From assembly GCA_015183035.1 (NCBI GenBank), contig JACZZP010000008.1, forward strand, positions 558,001 through 622,000: 64,000 nucleotides of DNA. The letters run 5' to 3'. Position 1 is the stretch's first letter. Each line of letters starts with the position of its first letter. The notes beneath the pieces are model-generated. The model saw only the letters and a program-made list of their open reading frames with translations, made no database searches and was not told the DNA's origin. Source of the DNA: Meloidogyne chitwoodi. Its lineage: Eukaryota; Nematoda; Chromadorea; Rhabditida; Meloidogynidae. A program made the position numbers and the translations under genes. Below are positions 36,426 to 49,784 of this stretch, piece after piece.

Positions 36426-38154
36426 ATGGAATCTTCGTTGAATCAAACAAACATTCTTATTAAGAATTACCCTAATCATATGGCAAGTGTTTAAAATAAA
36501 TAATTTATTTTGAATGTTTAAGTTTTAAGAAAAACAACTAAAATTAAGTAAAAAATTAGTATTTTTATAAAAATTGTTTGAACATTCAAACATCCCAAAA
36601 ACATTCAATAAAACATTAAAAACAAAGGATCTCAAAAACATTAAAAAATATTAAAAACATTAGAAACATCAATTGAGAAACATCAATATAATTGATGTTT
36701 TTGGATGTTTAATTAAGACTGGGAAAAAAATTAAAATTATAAGGGAAGGTTAAGGGAAACTACTTGAAAAATGAAACTAAAACAAAAATAAAAAAAATAC
36801 TTAAAATAAAAAATATGTAACAAATCCAATCTTTAAAAATCATTTACTATTTTGCAGTTATATGAAAAATATAAATATGCTGGTCAAAATTCGACATTTA
36901 TAACACTTTCAGTGATATTAAATGCTATTGGAGTGTTAGGAATTATTGCAAATTTTCTCTTAATTTTTGTAACAATAAAAAACAAGTCTTTTACTTTTAA
37001 ATTTTATTAAAATAAAAAATTTAAATTTTTTTAAGAAAGTTGAGAGGACCAACAAATTATTTATTGGCATTGACTGCATTCTTTGAAATTCTTCATCAAT
37101 CAGGTCATTTTGTCTTCTTGTTTATTTCAATTAGTGGAATTAATTTTATTAATTATTCTACTGCTTTATACTTCCAAATTCATTCAATTTTTGGTCTAAC
37201 AGCTGCTCAGACTACAATGTGTTCTACAGCAGCTGATAGACTTTTTTCTGTTTTATTTCCAATTAAATATAAAATTTTAAAAATTCGTCCATATTTATTT
37301 ATTCATACATTTTTGGCTGTAATTAGTGGTATTTGGATGTCAATAAATTCTATAAATTTATCAATTAAATATCCAACACTTCCTGTCACTGGACGAGTTG
37401 GTGATTTACTAGTACTTGATATGGAGGTTATGCTTCAATTTATTATGATTCTTTGTGGATTAAATGTAGCACTTTATGTTTTTGTTTGGATCGTTGTACG
37501 TTATCAAGGTGATTTTTTAAATTTATTTGGCGTTTTTCTATGACCGTGATTATTTAACAATGGACAGATTTAACCATTTTAAAATAAAATTTAAAAAATA
37601 TATATATTTTTAAAGCATCTAACGAACTTGGTGTTGAATCTGATACTCAATCTCGTCTTCTCAAATCACTAGTTTTAATAATTTCAATAGTTATTGGTGG
37701 ATATGTATTAAACAGTATTTGCCGTTTGATTGTTAATCGTTTTTTCAATTTGGATGACATTCAAGTATTTTTTAAATTTTAATTAAATTAGTAATATTTT
37801 CTTATTTTCTCAGATTTGGTATGTAAGTGTTTTGGGTGGACTTTTACTTAATATTGGTGCTTCGGCTGAAACTCCAACACTTTATATTTTTAGGTTTATA
37901 AATATTTAAATTGATTTTAAAAAAATAATTATTTTTATTTTAATTATAGTACTCTTTATCGAGAAGCTATTAACAAACAAATTAAAAAACTTTTTTGCAA
38001 AAAATCATATAATAATACAATTTCTATAATTCCTGGTTTAATAAATAGTAATGGAGGATTTAAAGAAGGAATTAGTGGAAAAACAAAACAATTTATAATT
38101 AAAAGTAATATTCCCATAAATGTTCTTCCTGCTTCACAAAATATAAAATATTAA
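36426..38154 (+). CDS. Srsx-type chemoreceptor (7TM GPCR), copy 3
   Basis: Six exons, 363 residues: 36426-36482, 36858-36985, 37036-37508, 37616-37764, 37814-37893 and 37950-38154. Exon 3 is almost the same as in copies 1 and 2. The N-terminus, TM1 and TM5 (MEVMLQFIMILCGLNVALYV) differ. The first intron begins with GC instead of GT (ATG|GCAAGT), while both paralogues have ATG|GTAATT at the same place. The long polar tail ends in PASQNIKY. Reading on without splicing would stop after three codons, so the GC donor or a lost exon must be assumed. Confidence 0.82.
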
Positions 38155-38269
38155 TTTAAAAGGTTTGTTTATTTAAATTTTGTAAAACATGAAGAAAAAT
38201 ATAATTTAAAAAATTTGAGTAATTATTTTTCGTATAATAAATAAAAATTTTTAAAATAAGTATATGTAT

Positions 38270-38660
38270 AAAACTGGTTCAGAACAAAATCTGAACATAT
38301 CTATGCAAAACAAATAAAAACATTAAAACAACATCAGAATATTAAACAAAAACAGAATATAAAAATAACATCAAAACAACATCAGAATACCAAAACAACA
38401 TCATAAGTAAAACAAAACACAGAATACAAAACACATTAGAATATCAAAACCTCATCAGAATATCAAAAAAACATTAGATTATGAAAAAAACATTAGAATC
38501 TCAAAAAAACATTAGAATTAAATCTAAACAAAACAAACGTCTTGTTTGTTTGAATTTAATTCTGATTTTGTTTTATTTTTCTTAAAAACCAGAAAAAACA
38601 CAGAAAATAAAATCAGAATTAAATAAAAACATTCAGGAAATGATAGAATCGTTAATCAGA
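38270..38660. repeat. Degenerate AACATCAGAATA-type repeat region
   Basis: Many loosely repeated AAAACATCAGAATATCAAAA and AAAAACATTAGAATCTC units. Intergenic, between the convergent 3' ends of receptors 3 and 4. Confidence 0.6.
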
Positions 38661-38701
38661 TTGCCCAAAATATACATACTTTTAGTAAATACAAGAAAAT
38701 A

Positions 38702-40199
38702 TTAAATATTAAAATTTTCCTGAATTATATTACGAGTGTTAGAATTATGTTGATTTAAGGGGTGAACAATAGCATTCCTTAGATGTAAAACAGGAGAAAT
38801 AGGACCTGCAACTCCATCACCATGACTACCATATGAGTGCAAAATGCGTGGAAAAAGTTTCACATAGGCCTGACGGTATTCATGACTAGAAAATTTTGAA
38901 TAAAATAATAAATAAATTATTTAAATAATTTACCTAAGCAAAAAAAGCACTGGTCCATTTGCTGCCATTGCCAAAATTGGTAAAAAAGAGAAAGAAAAAG
39001 TTGTATAAATTAATACGGTAGGTGATGTATTAAGTAAAGGCATAAATAACCTTATAATACTATTTAACACCCAACAAATAATAATTAATAAAGTCAAAGT
39101 AGTTAATGAACGAAGAATACGACGAGTAACGATTGAGGTATTTTGGGCTTTAAAATTAATTAAATTTTTAAAATTTAATTATTTGATTACCTAGTTTGTT
39201 TTGATAAATTTTAAAAATAATCCAAAGAATTAAATATTCAAAAAGCAAAAAAATATTTATAAATACATTAAGTAAATAGAGAAATTTTCCTCTTTCCCCT
39301 TGTTGACATTCTCCAGGTGAAGAACAAATAACATAAATATAAGGATGTTCTTTAGATATTAAAAATAATTGCCAAATTTGAAATAATGAGTAAATAATAC
39401 AAGCAGAAATTAATGAAATTAAATATGATAATGGATGAGGTTGAACAGTTCTATATTTCAAATATTTTTTTTAATATTTAAAAAAAATAATTTAAATTTA
39501 AAAATTAAATTAAAAAAAAAACTAACAGCCAAAAAGAAGATAAAATAATATTAACAACTCTATCAAATCCTATAGCAACCATTGTTGCCAAAATTAAATT
39601 TCCAAAAAAAGAAGGTAAAACTTGTAACCAAAAACAATTGCTTAAACTAATAAAATTAATATCAGCAATTGATATAATTAATCCAATAATTAGAGTTGGT
39701 TCATAAATAGCTGTACATAGTGCATTTATTAAAATTAAAATATTACATGTGCTGTGTAATGACCTTTTAAATTAAATTAATAAACAATAATTTATTAAAC
39801 ATGTTTTTTAAAAACACAATGTTTTATTCAATTAAAAACATTTACTTTGTTTTTATAATAGAAACATAATGTTTTATTCTAGTAAATACATTTACTTTGT
39901 TTTTATAATAAAAACATAATGTTTTATTCAATTAAAAACATTTACTTTGTTTTTATAATAAAAACATAATGTTTTATTCTATTAAAAACATACTTTGTTT
40001 TTATAGTAATATAAACTAATGACAAATTAAGTAAACATCCAAACATTGACACTACCCAACGCATAGTAATTAACACAACAAAGGAAAAAGGAAGTCCATT
40101 TTCTTTAAAGTTTTGGTAAAACTAAAAAATAATGATTCTTTAAATAATTAGGTATTGTTTTTAACTTACTAAATTAGTTGTACCTTCATTGTAACTCAT
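38702..40199 (-). CDS. Divergent Srsx-like chemoreceptor (7TM GPCR), copy 4
   Basis: Six exons with matching phases, 350 residues: 40199-40170, 40121-39994, 39763-39527, 39450-39191, 39147-38934 and 38885-38702. Seven hydrophobic segments can be traced. GFDRVVNIIL marks the TM3/loop 2 DRY-like position. The extracellular stretch CSSPGECQQGERG lies before TM5, and AMAANGPVLFLLRSHEYRQA marks TM7 and the tail. It differs strongly from copies 1-3 and is assigned to Srsx, or a close serpentine class, with less certainty. It is transcribed divergently from FIG4. Confidence 0.78.
39780..40012. repeat. 60-bp tandem repeat x 3.8
   Basis: The unit contains AACATAATGTTTTATTCAAT and ACATTTACTTTGTTTTTATA. 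It fills the second intron of receptor 4. The last unit supplies the donor (CAAAG|TATG on the minus strand). Confidence 0.88.
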
Positions 40200-41129
40200 T
40201 TTATAAAAATTAAATTGTAAATTTAAAAAATAATATTTTTTTAATTATCTAAAAAATATTTAAATTTAAGTATTATTAAAAATAATTTTTATTTGACAAT
40301 GTTTCATTAAAAATCTTATTTAAATATTAAATATTTTTTTTAAATTACATAATCTCCAGGGAAATATATTTAAATATTTATTAAAATTAATATTTAATTA
40401 TATATAGTAAAATAATTATAATTTCCAAGTTAAAATTTTATTTTACGTAAAAATTTTTAAATAAAATGCTAATTAAGGCAAATCTAAAATAATAAAATAC
40501 ATGAGGGATTATGATAATTATTTTTAAAAAATTTTGTTTTTTATAGATAAGTTTGACATTAAAAAAAATAAAATTTGTATCCAAATTAAAAAAAAAAAAA
40601 TATTATTATTTTTCAAATTTGCCCTTTTTATTAACAATTAAATATTTATGCTAAGTTGTTAATAAATAAAGTAATAAAAAATATTAAAAAAAATAATAAG
40701 GAAACAGTACATTTGTTGACAGACAATTTTTATTAAACAAATGTCATGTGTATATCATTAAAAATAAAAATAAATAAAATAATTAATTAAAATTTTTTTA
40801 AATTGTTTTAAAATAATTTAAAAAATTAAAAAATTATTTTTAATTAAATAAATTTTATTTTTTTATTTTAAATAATTAATATTTTGAGACAATGTAAATA
40901 AAAATATTAAAAATATAAATAATTAAAATATTAAAGTAATTTGTATTTATTTTTAATAAAAAAAATAAATTTAAAAAATAGCAAAAACACAAGGATAAAT
41001 AATTAATTTATTTAAAAATATCAAAATGTCGACGACAAAATGTCATTGAATAAAATGCTAAAAATGAAAGAAAGATGAATTTTATTTATTTTTAATAATT
41101 TTTTTTTGTTTTTTACAAAAATAAAAAAT
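40200..41129. promoter_or_regulatory. Shared upstream region of receptor 4 and FIG4
   Basis: 930 bp between divergently transcribed genes, so both promoters should lie here. It is very AT-rich, with no clear TATA or known element. A short CGACGACAAAATGTCATTG stretch near 41030 is the only non-AT spot. Confidence 0.4.
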
Positions 41130-44100
41130 ATGGATCAAATCTATTCTTTGAGTGTCTACGAAACACCTACACATTTTTATATAATTGGCTCTGATTTGAC
41201 TGAAAGCCGTTTTCGATCACTTAAAATTGACAGAATTACACAAAATGAGTTTATAGTTGGTGAACCTAATCATGATTATAGTAAAGGTTTATTTTTATTA
41301 TTATTTTTCTTAAAACAACTATTTCTTAAAGCTGATATTGGTGAACTCCTTGCTACTGTCTCTTCAAGCTCAAGTTATTTAATTTTTATTATTTAAAAAA
41401 ATATAAATATTTTTTAAAAGTTAGTTGTGACGCCTACTGAGAAATGGGGAAGAAAGCGAAATAGTACAACCACAACTGGAGGACTTCTGCGAACATTAGA
41501 TAAGGCATTTGGACTAATTGGAGCTGTTCGATTTTTACATGGATATTATCTTTTGGTTTAAATTTTAAAATTTAAAGTAAAAAATTAAATTTTTAGTTAG
41601 TCTCTAAAGCTAAACAAATATGTCAAATAGGTTTACATTCAATTTATAAAGTTGAGGATGTTTCGATGATTTATTTGCCTTCAACTTCAGCTTCTTTATC
41701 TCCAGAAGAGCAGCGATATGCAAAATTATTTCAGGTTTTTTTTAAACAATTTTAAATTTAAATATTTTTTCAATTTAAATTTTTAAGACCGTTGATTTCA
41801 CTACAAATTTTTATTTTTCTTATACATATCAACTCAGTCGAACATTACAAGAAAATTGTTTAGCAGAGAGGGGACTTGAATGGAATAAAAATATTTATGG
41901 ATTTAATATGTCAAGTGAAAAAAAATTTGTTTGGAATGATTTTCTACTTGAACCATTTAGAAAAAGCCAAGTTTTTTTTTATAAATTTTATTTATTTAAA
42001 TTTTTTATTAAGGTAAACAAAAAATGGTATCTTGAGCTTGTGCACGGCTATATTGGTTTATTTTTATATTTTTTAAAGAGAGTATTAGCAAATTATTAAG
42101 ATCTTAAGTATCATTCTCCATGGTTTGGTGGGTAGTGCGTTAGATTTTTCTAAGGTTGTGGTTGGGTTCGATTCCTTCGATAGAAACTTTGATTTAAATC
42201 TTTGGTGCTTTCTTGTTTTGGACCTTTTTATTTTTTTCTAACTCTAATTTATCAAAATAAAAGAAGCGCTCTTCTCTTTTTTTAGGTCATCAACTAGTAG
42301 AATTACCTTGTGCTAAATTTGATTTAATTCTTTTGGCTCGACGTTCTGCTGAATTTGCTGGTACAAGATTTTTAAAGAGAGGAACAAATTACAATGGTTC
42401 TGTTGCAAATGATGTTGAAACAGAACAAATTGTTTGGGAAATGAGCAGTTCAAAGCATTTTCATCTTGGAAAGTTTTCTTCTTTTGTTCAACGTAGAGGT
42501 TCTGTTCCTCTTTTTTGGTCACAAGATTCTATTAATAGAGGTGCTCCAATGGTTTGTTTTTTTTGTTTCTAACTATTTAAAAATATTTATATCAATAAAT
42601 AAATATTTTTTTATTTTTTAGGTTGTAGGAAAACCTCCAATTGTTATTAATTTGTTAGAACCGAATGCTTTAACTACAGCCACACATTTTAAAGATTTGA
42701 GACGAAAATATGGACATCCAATAATTGTATTAAATTTAGTCAAAAGAATGGAGCAAAAAAATAATGAAAATTTACTTCATGATATTTTTTATAAGGTTTA
42801 TTTTTTTAATGATTTTTTTTGGAAGAATGATTTCTAAAATTAGTGTATTTCTGTTTTTATTTTCTTGACTTGACAACCCAATTGCTTGGATTTTCCTCTT
42901 ATTTAAATTTATCTTTAACCTCTTTTTGATTCATTTTTTTTAATTATTAAATTTAAAAGTTTACAGACAGTTCAATATTTAAATGAATTTCGACACCCTG
43001 GTCATTGTATTGATTATATAAGCTTTGATGTTAGTCGTTGTAATAAAACAGGTCGAGTACTTCAACAACTTGACCGTCTAGGTCAACGTGTTGTTTTAAC
43101 TACAGGATGGTTTCAGGTTTTTAATTTTATTTAAAATTTTCTTTTTTAATTTTTTTAAAAAAGAGTTTTCCTTTACTTAAATTTTGTTGTAATCTATCAA
43201 CTTTAAATTCAATTCCAAACGGTTCTGAAGATATTATTTCTCGTTTTGAGCCGGAAATGTCTTCAGATAATCGAATGATTTTACAACATGGAATTGTTCG
43301 TTCAAATTGTGTTGATTGTTTAGATAGAACTAATGTAAGGTTATTATTTTTTTATTTTTAATAATATTGATGAGAGAGAAAATAGCTTCACCCCCTTTTA
43401 TTAAAACTTTCAGTTATCGAATTAGCTATAATTTTGAGGTAACGAAGTGGAAGGTGTATTTACCTATAGAGAATAATTTAGAACTTTTCTAAAACCTTAA
43501 AAAACACGAGAAAATTAGAAAAGGGTTTATTTAATTAAAAGATTTAATTTTGTGAAATTGTAAAATAATATTTTTTTTTGACTATTAAATTTAGGTAGAT
43601 CAAAGAAATTAATTATAATTAGAAAATATGTTTTTATTTTTTTAGGTAGCACAATTTGGAATAGGAAAAGCAGCTTTGTGTTGGCAATTGTTCTCTATGG
43701 GACTTTTAGAGTCACCCTCTCCACAATTTTTAAATAACGAATTTTGTAGAAGTTTTGAAGAATTGTATGATGAACATGGAGATACTTTGGTTTTTTATTT
43801 TTAAATTAATTAAATTTAAATATTTTAAATTAAATTAAAGGCCTGGCAATATGCTGGTTCTCAACTTGTTCATTCAATAAAAACATACAAAAGAACAGCT
43901 GTTTTTCAGGTTTATTTATTTTTATTTAATTTAAATATATTAATTTAATTTTAAGGAAAGAAGCAGAGATGTTCTTCAAACATTATCTCGTTATTATAGC
44001 AATACTTTTAGTGATTTTGAAAAGCAAGATGGAATTAATTTGTTTCTTGGGACTTATCGGTTAGTTAGTTTAACTTTTTTAATTAATTAAATAAATATTT

Positions 44101-47100
44101 AAATTTTTTTTATTTTTTTGAATTAATTTTTTTTTTTATATAAATTTTTTTTTTTAAATTGGGGATCTGTGCGCGCTAAACCCAAAGATCTAAAATATTT
44201 TTTTTTTAAATAAATTTTCTTTTTTTATAAAAATGAAATATTAAGTTAGTTAAAAAACACTTTTGTGTTAATTAATTATTCAAAAAAAAAAAGTATTATT
44301 TTTTTAATAATAATTTTATTTAAAAAATATCAAACCTGGGGAGAAGAGTTTAATCAGAGAGGGGTATATTATAAAATAAAAATATTTAAGCGGAGGAGAA
44401 TTTTTATTTTAAATTATTTTTATGAGTAACACTACTATTTTATTTTTTTTGTTGAGAGATTCTTCAAAAAAATTAATTCTTTTTTTTTTCTTTTTTCTGT
44501 TAATTTGTTTTTAAGATTTTGGTGCAGAGTTGCCCTTTAAATATTAAAAATTAATATTATTTTTAATTAATTAATTTAAATAAAATACTTTTGTTTGTGT
44601 TCCCATTGCTTTAACTTGGCATTGTTGATATGTACCATAAAGAGACTTTAATTTAAATAATATTATTATTTATTTTTAAATTGTCTAACCAGCATTTGTT
44701 CATGTAATTGAACCAATCGTTGGGCATAACCAACATGACATGCTTCCATTGCTGGATTTAATGAATCCTCTTCTATATTTTAATTAATTAATTTATTTAT
44801 TTATTTAAATTAAAAATTATTTTTTTTACCTCCCCCCGCAAAAAAATCATTAACTGGCCCCCGTCCTCCACTTAGAGGAACAAAATCAGGTGGTGGATGT
44901 CGTTTAGTAGGAGAACGTAAAGCAAATGTTGAAGGAACTGAACGTTTTCCCCAACCATCAGAAAATGTCATTTGTGCATTTATTTGTTGTAATAAACATC
45001 CAAAACAAAATGTTAGGGCAACAAATGTATAAAATTGCATTTTTAATTAATTTATTTATTTATTTGCTGCAAATAAATAAATTTTTATTTTTTAGGAAAT
45101 TTGATAATTTGTGTGTGTTTATTTGATATTTTTTTAAACCTTTTTTAATAGCTTAAAATTAAAAAAAAAAGGAAATTTGTTCTTTTTTTAATTTTAAAAG
45201 TAGTCGACCTTTGTGTTCCCCCCAATCCATCATATAATGCATAGGGAAAAAATTAAAAAAAATTTTATTTTTTTAAAGAAAAAATAAGTAAAATATCTAT
45301 TTATAAGTATAACAGATGTGTGATTTTATTCACATTGTGAAGGAAAATAAAAATTATTAACTTATCTAATAGAGAAACTTCTTCAGAAAATTAGATAATT
45401 ATTTAAAGTTTTTTGACTTTAACATTTTTTTATTATTCCAACAATTTTTGTTTTTTTTTTGGTATTTTATAGGAAATTTTCTGCTCTTTCCATTGGTACC
45501 ATAAACATATAAAAAGGTCTAACCATTATTGAGTTATAAAGGTTGGCACTCAACCGACCTATGCGCTAACATTTTATTTTAAAAAATAAAATTAAAATTT
45601 TTTTTCAAATAATTTTAAAAAATGTTTGAGAATGAGGAATATGTTTAAATGTTTTAAAATAATTAAAAATAAAATATTCTTTTAAATAATTGTTGTTAAA
45701 TTAAAAAGGCTTTTTTAAAGAAAATGTGTTGAATTTAATTATTTAAAAAAATTAAATTATTTAAATTATTTTAAAATCACGGGATTCTTTTTTTTTAACA
45801 TTCACTAGAATTAAATATATATTTATTTTTAAAAATAAAAAAAAGAATAATGGGAAGAACACACTCTGAAATTTTGTTTTGACTTTAAAATGGCTTTAAG
45901 TGTTAATTGTTGTTGACATCTTTTCCGCTTTTTTTATTTTTATTTTTTTTTTAATTTTTAAAGTGTTTGGCTATTATAGTAATTATTTTACAAGTTTTTT
46001 TAAATATTTAATTTTGTTAAAAATTAAATAAATAGCAAAAGTGGTGTTCTATAAAAGATTTATTAATTTTAGATTTTATAGAATTTTTAAAATAATTGAA
46101 AATATTTAATTTTTAGTAAAATTTAAAATTTTAAATATATTTTTAATTTATTAAAAATATTGGTACATATAATTTTTAAAAGAAAGAAAAGAAAATGAGT
46201 AGATAAAGGGAAAATAAGTTTGTTCCAGTCAAGTGTGCATTATAGTTTAGTGGATTGTGCGATTGCTAAACTTAAGGATGTATGGAGGTTCGATGCCTGT
46301 TGGGGGTTTATTAGTTTATTTGTTTATATTTTGGGTTTTATTGGGTCTTTTTTTTAAATAAAAATTTTATAAATATAAAATAGATTTTTTTTTAATTTTT
46401 AAAAATTTTTTAAGAGATTAAAATAGTAAAATAATGGTTAAGGTTAAAATAAGAAAAAAAGAAAATATTAAATTACATCATTTTATATTGGACTTGGCAA
46501 TTGGTGGATATTTTTATTTTATTTATTTGTAAAAAAGGCTTTTTAATCCATCATATTATATTCGCGCGCTTTTATGGTTTTACATAAATTAATATATAGA
46601 AAGTATTTTTATTTTATTAATTTTTTTATGCAATGAATAGATTATAAATTAAAGAAATTTTAAATATATATTTTAGTTTAAAAATTGTATTTTAAATAAA
46701 ATAAAATATTTTATAAAAAAGTAATTTTCTCATAAAAAAATAATTTATAAATATTAAATTAAAATTAAAAATGAGAAAAAAATAATAAATTTACAAAATT
46801 TAAATTAATTAATTAAATAAATTTATTAAAAATATTTAATTAAATTGTTAAGTAATATTAAATTGCAATTAATTAAATATTTGTTTTTGTATTAATTAAA
46901 AATATTTAAAATATTTAAATAAAAGAAAAAAATTAAATTAAATTTTTTGTTTTGTTTTTCTGTTTTTAGAAGAAGATTTTATATAATTAATTAATTTAAA
47001 AATAAATAAATAAATATTTTTTGTTTTTTTTTTGTTTTTTTGTTTGTTTGTTTACTTAATTTTTTATTAAAAATGTGGGAGGATTGTGGGAGTGTTTTAT

Positions 47101-49784
47101 TTATTTATTTATTTAATAATTTATATAAATATAATGTTTAAACTTGGTAAAATAATTTTTTTGTAATATTTTTTATTTATTAATTTATTTAAAAAAAGAA
47201 ATTTTAATTAAAATTTTTTTTTTTTTAATTTATTTATATGACGACCTATATTTATACACTTTCCTCACCAAATTTTAAAATATAATAAATTTATATATTT
47301 TTTTTCCTAAAATGTTTTAATTTTTTAATAGGGAATTCTTTTAATTTTATTTAAAAAATTAAAAAATATTTTTAAAATTTTTTTAAAATTTATTTTTTCA
47401 GTTTTAAAGAGGATTTGCCTCCAATTTGGACTCTTGGTTCTGACCATTATTTACATTTTCCTATAAATTATTTAAATAATAATAGTCAATTATTTTTAAA
47501 TTGGTCAATTTCTGTTAGTTCAGATATTGAAGATAATAATAAATATTTTATTAATAATAATATTGAATTTAAAGAAAATAATTTGTTAAATTTAAATTCT
47601 GTTGAAAATAAAGGTATTTATTTAATTAAATTAATTTATTTAAATAATTTTTTTTTTAATTTTATTTTATTTTATTGAACAGCCCTTCTATTATAATTTA
47701 ATTTTAATAATATTTTGGACATTAAAAAATGTTCTTTTTAATTTTATTTTTTTTAATTTTATTTTTAATATTTAAATTTAATTTTTTTTTAGTTAGTTTA
47801 AATAATATAAATTCAAAAAATGAAGAAGAAAAAAAAGAATTATTATTATTAAATAATTATTTATTTAAATTAATTTATAGAACATTTGAATTTACTTCTT
47901 TAGAACAAATATTACGAACAAATCAACAAATGCAACAAAAAAGACCTTTAATATTAGATTCTTTAAGACAAAGTCAACATATTGGGGGTTCTTTTATGTG
48001 GATGTTTAAGGTAAATAATTAAATTAAATAATTTAAATAAATTAAATAATTTAAATAAATTTAATTAAATAAAATCATTTAAATAAATAAATTAATTTAA
48101 ATATTTTAAAAATTAAAAATAAAAGTAAAATTAATTTTTTTTCTTGGAATTAAATAAATTAATAATTTTAAGAAGAAATTTATATTTTTAATTAATTTAA
48201 TTGGGTATATTTTATGTTCTCAAAAGATTATTTATAAATAAATATGTATTAATTTTTTAAAAAAAAAAAAGTTTAGAAAAAAAGAAAAATAAATTTAATT
48301 ACTAATTTAATTTTTTAAATTAATTTTTTAATATTTATTTTTAATTTAAAAATAAAAAAAATTAAAAAATTTTATTATTTTTAAATTAAAAGAGTGAACA
48401 TTCTTCTCCTTCACCTCCACCTAATAATTCATCATTAACTCCTTCTTCTGATAATAATCAACTTAAATTAACTCGTCAATTATTAACATCTAAAACAAAA
48501 ACAACAACAAAATATTCTTCTTTTGCTTCTGGTACTGCTTCTATTATACGAAAAAAAGAAAATAAAAATAATAATTTAATAAATGAAACAAAAAAGAATA
48601 AACCTTTATTATTATTTTTTGATGAAAATGAATTAGCAGAAGAAGTTAATGAATTAAATATTGAAGAATTAAAAATTGATGATGAAGATAAAGAAGAAGA
48701 AAAAACACTTTTATTAATTGAATTAGATAAACAAAATAATAATAATCAAAAAGAAGAAACTACTTTAGCTATATTTTCTGCTGTAGAAGCAGAAGAAAAA
48801 TTAATTGAAAATGATTTAATTATTTTTGAAGATAAAAATGCTCCTGAAGAATTTGAAAATGATCTTTTATATAAATTTAAGGGTTTGTGTGTTGTTTTAT
48901 ATATGATAATTAAAATAAATTCTGATTTTCTGACATAAATTCTGATTTTAATACAAACTTAAGTTTCTTATTTTCTGGTAAAAATTCTGATTTTAATACA
49001 AACTTAAGTTTCTTATTTTCTAACAAAAATTCTGATTTTAATACAAACTTAAGTTTCTGATTTTCTAACAAAAATTCTGATTTTAATACAAACTTAAGTT
49101 TCTGATTTATTATTTTAAGCTTTACTCAATCATCAAATTACCAAAACTCCAAAAATACAAAAACAACAATTTAATATAAATATTGGTCTAAAATCTCCAA
49201 GAGAAATATATTTTGGTATAAAAAATAGAAAAAAAAGTTCAAGTGGTTATAAAGGGCTTTTGGCTATTTCAGAAGCAGATATGTCTTTATATAGTAAATA
49301 TTCTATGTTTACTTCCAGTGTTTTTGAAAAACATAATTTACGGAGAATGAAACAAAATAATGTTTGGAAATTACCTAATCCTTTAAAAAATATACAAAAG
49401 GTAAAGGATTGAATTTTTTATATTTAATTTATTTTATTTCAGCCATTTACAATAACTCCACCATCTCAACAACTAAAATTTTCTCCTCTAAGCTTTTCTT
49501 CCCCAACAAAACAACAACAACATTATGCTAAAAAAGCTTATGAAAATAAAAAATTTGTTTCTTCAAATTCTTCAATAAATAATAAAAAAAAAATATTTTC
49601 ACAATCACAACAAACTTCTCCTTTTCGAAAAGATTTTTATCAACTTGGACCAGCTTTTGAATTTAAACCTTCAAATTTTTCAAAAAATAATATTTTTACT
49701 ACAGAATTAAAACCTTTATCTATTGAATCTTTATTAATTTATAAAAAAGCTGTTGAAGAAAAGAATTTACAAAAATTTATTTAA
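41130..49784 (+). CDS. FIG4: FIG4 (Sac3) polyphosphoinositide 5-phosphatase
   Basis: SAC-domain phosphatase that turns PI(3,5)P2 into PI3P on endolysosomes, in the complex with PIKfyve and Vac14. Eighteen exons, 1,104 residues: 41130-41286, 41332-41373, 41425-41555, 41597-41734, 41788-41970, 42013-42055, 42286-42551, 42622-42795, 42967-43116, 43164-43334, 43646-43789, 43841-43909, 43956-44059, 47402-47613, 47793-48010, 48393-48882, 49120-49400 and 49443-49784. All phases agree. Diagnostic are [35 protein letters not shown], the CX5RT active site [10 protein letters not shown] (Cys477, Arg483) and [20 protein letters not shown]. Family-conserved C-terminal parts follow at [16 protein letters not shown] and [14 protein letters not shown]. 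It is longer than human FIG4 (about 900) because of Asn/Glu-rich insertions in exon 16. Intron 13 (44060-47401) contains an antisense neuropeptide gene. Confidence 0.93.
42113..42187 (+). other. tRNA-like sequence in FIG4 intron 6
   Basis: The A-box-like TGGTTTGGTGGGTAGTGC and B-box GGGTTCGATTCC are spaced as in a tRNA, but arms and ends do not fold into a standard cloverleaf. Likely a pseudogene or a [11 protein letters not shown] repeat. Confidence 0.45.
44571..45040 (-). CDS. nlp-47: AKH/GnRH-like neuropeptide precursor, nested in FIG4
   Basis: Secreted precursor of 122 residues in three exons: 45040-44830, 44772-44690 and 44645-44571. A hydrophobic signal peptide (about 22 residues, ending INA) is followed at once by [11 protein letters not shown]. 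That is a peptide with N-terminal Gln (to pyroglutamate), Trp8, an amidation Gly and a dibasic cleavage site. This is the nematode adipokinetic-hormone/GnRH-type peptide, made in C. elegans by nlp-47, and would act through a GnRH/AKH receptor. The rest is the precursor-associated peptide with two Cys (EACHVGYAQ and YQQCQVKAM), probably disulphide-linked as in insect AKH precursors. It lies antisense in the 3.3-kb FIG4 intron 13. The intron frame matches (phases 1, 0). Confidence 0.9.
45440..45559. mobile_element. Half copy of the CAACTGAGCGCC foldback MITE
   Basis: It matches the right arm of 17803-18128: AATTTTCTGCTCTTTCCATT, GGTACCATAAACAT and a decayed end GGCACTCAACCGACC. The left arm is missing. 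Confidence 0.6.
46236..46308 (+). other. tRNA-like sequence in FIG4 intron 13
   Basis: A-box-like TATAGTTTAGTGGATTGTGC and B-box GGTTCGATGCC, followed by TGTTGGGGG. It resembles 601-669 (minus) and the D-arm of 59677-59750 (minus). No closed acceptor stem. Confidence 0.45.
48937..49106. repeat. 45-bp tandem repeat x 4 in FIG4 intron 16
   Basis: Units of AAATTCTGATTTTAATACAA plus ACTTAAGTTTCTTATTTTCT. The TTCTGATTTTAA core resembles that of the PKD array at 13753-14097. Confidence 0.88.

Larger units (their letters stand above)
45041..47401. other. Rest of FIG4 intron 13, upstream of the neuropeptide gene
   Basis: No further exon seen on either strand. It must hold the neuropeptide promoter, right of 45040. 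It contains half a foldback MITE (45440-45559) and a tRNA-like sequence (46236-46308). Otherwise AT-rich. Confidence 0.5.
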
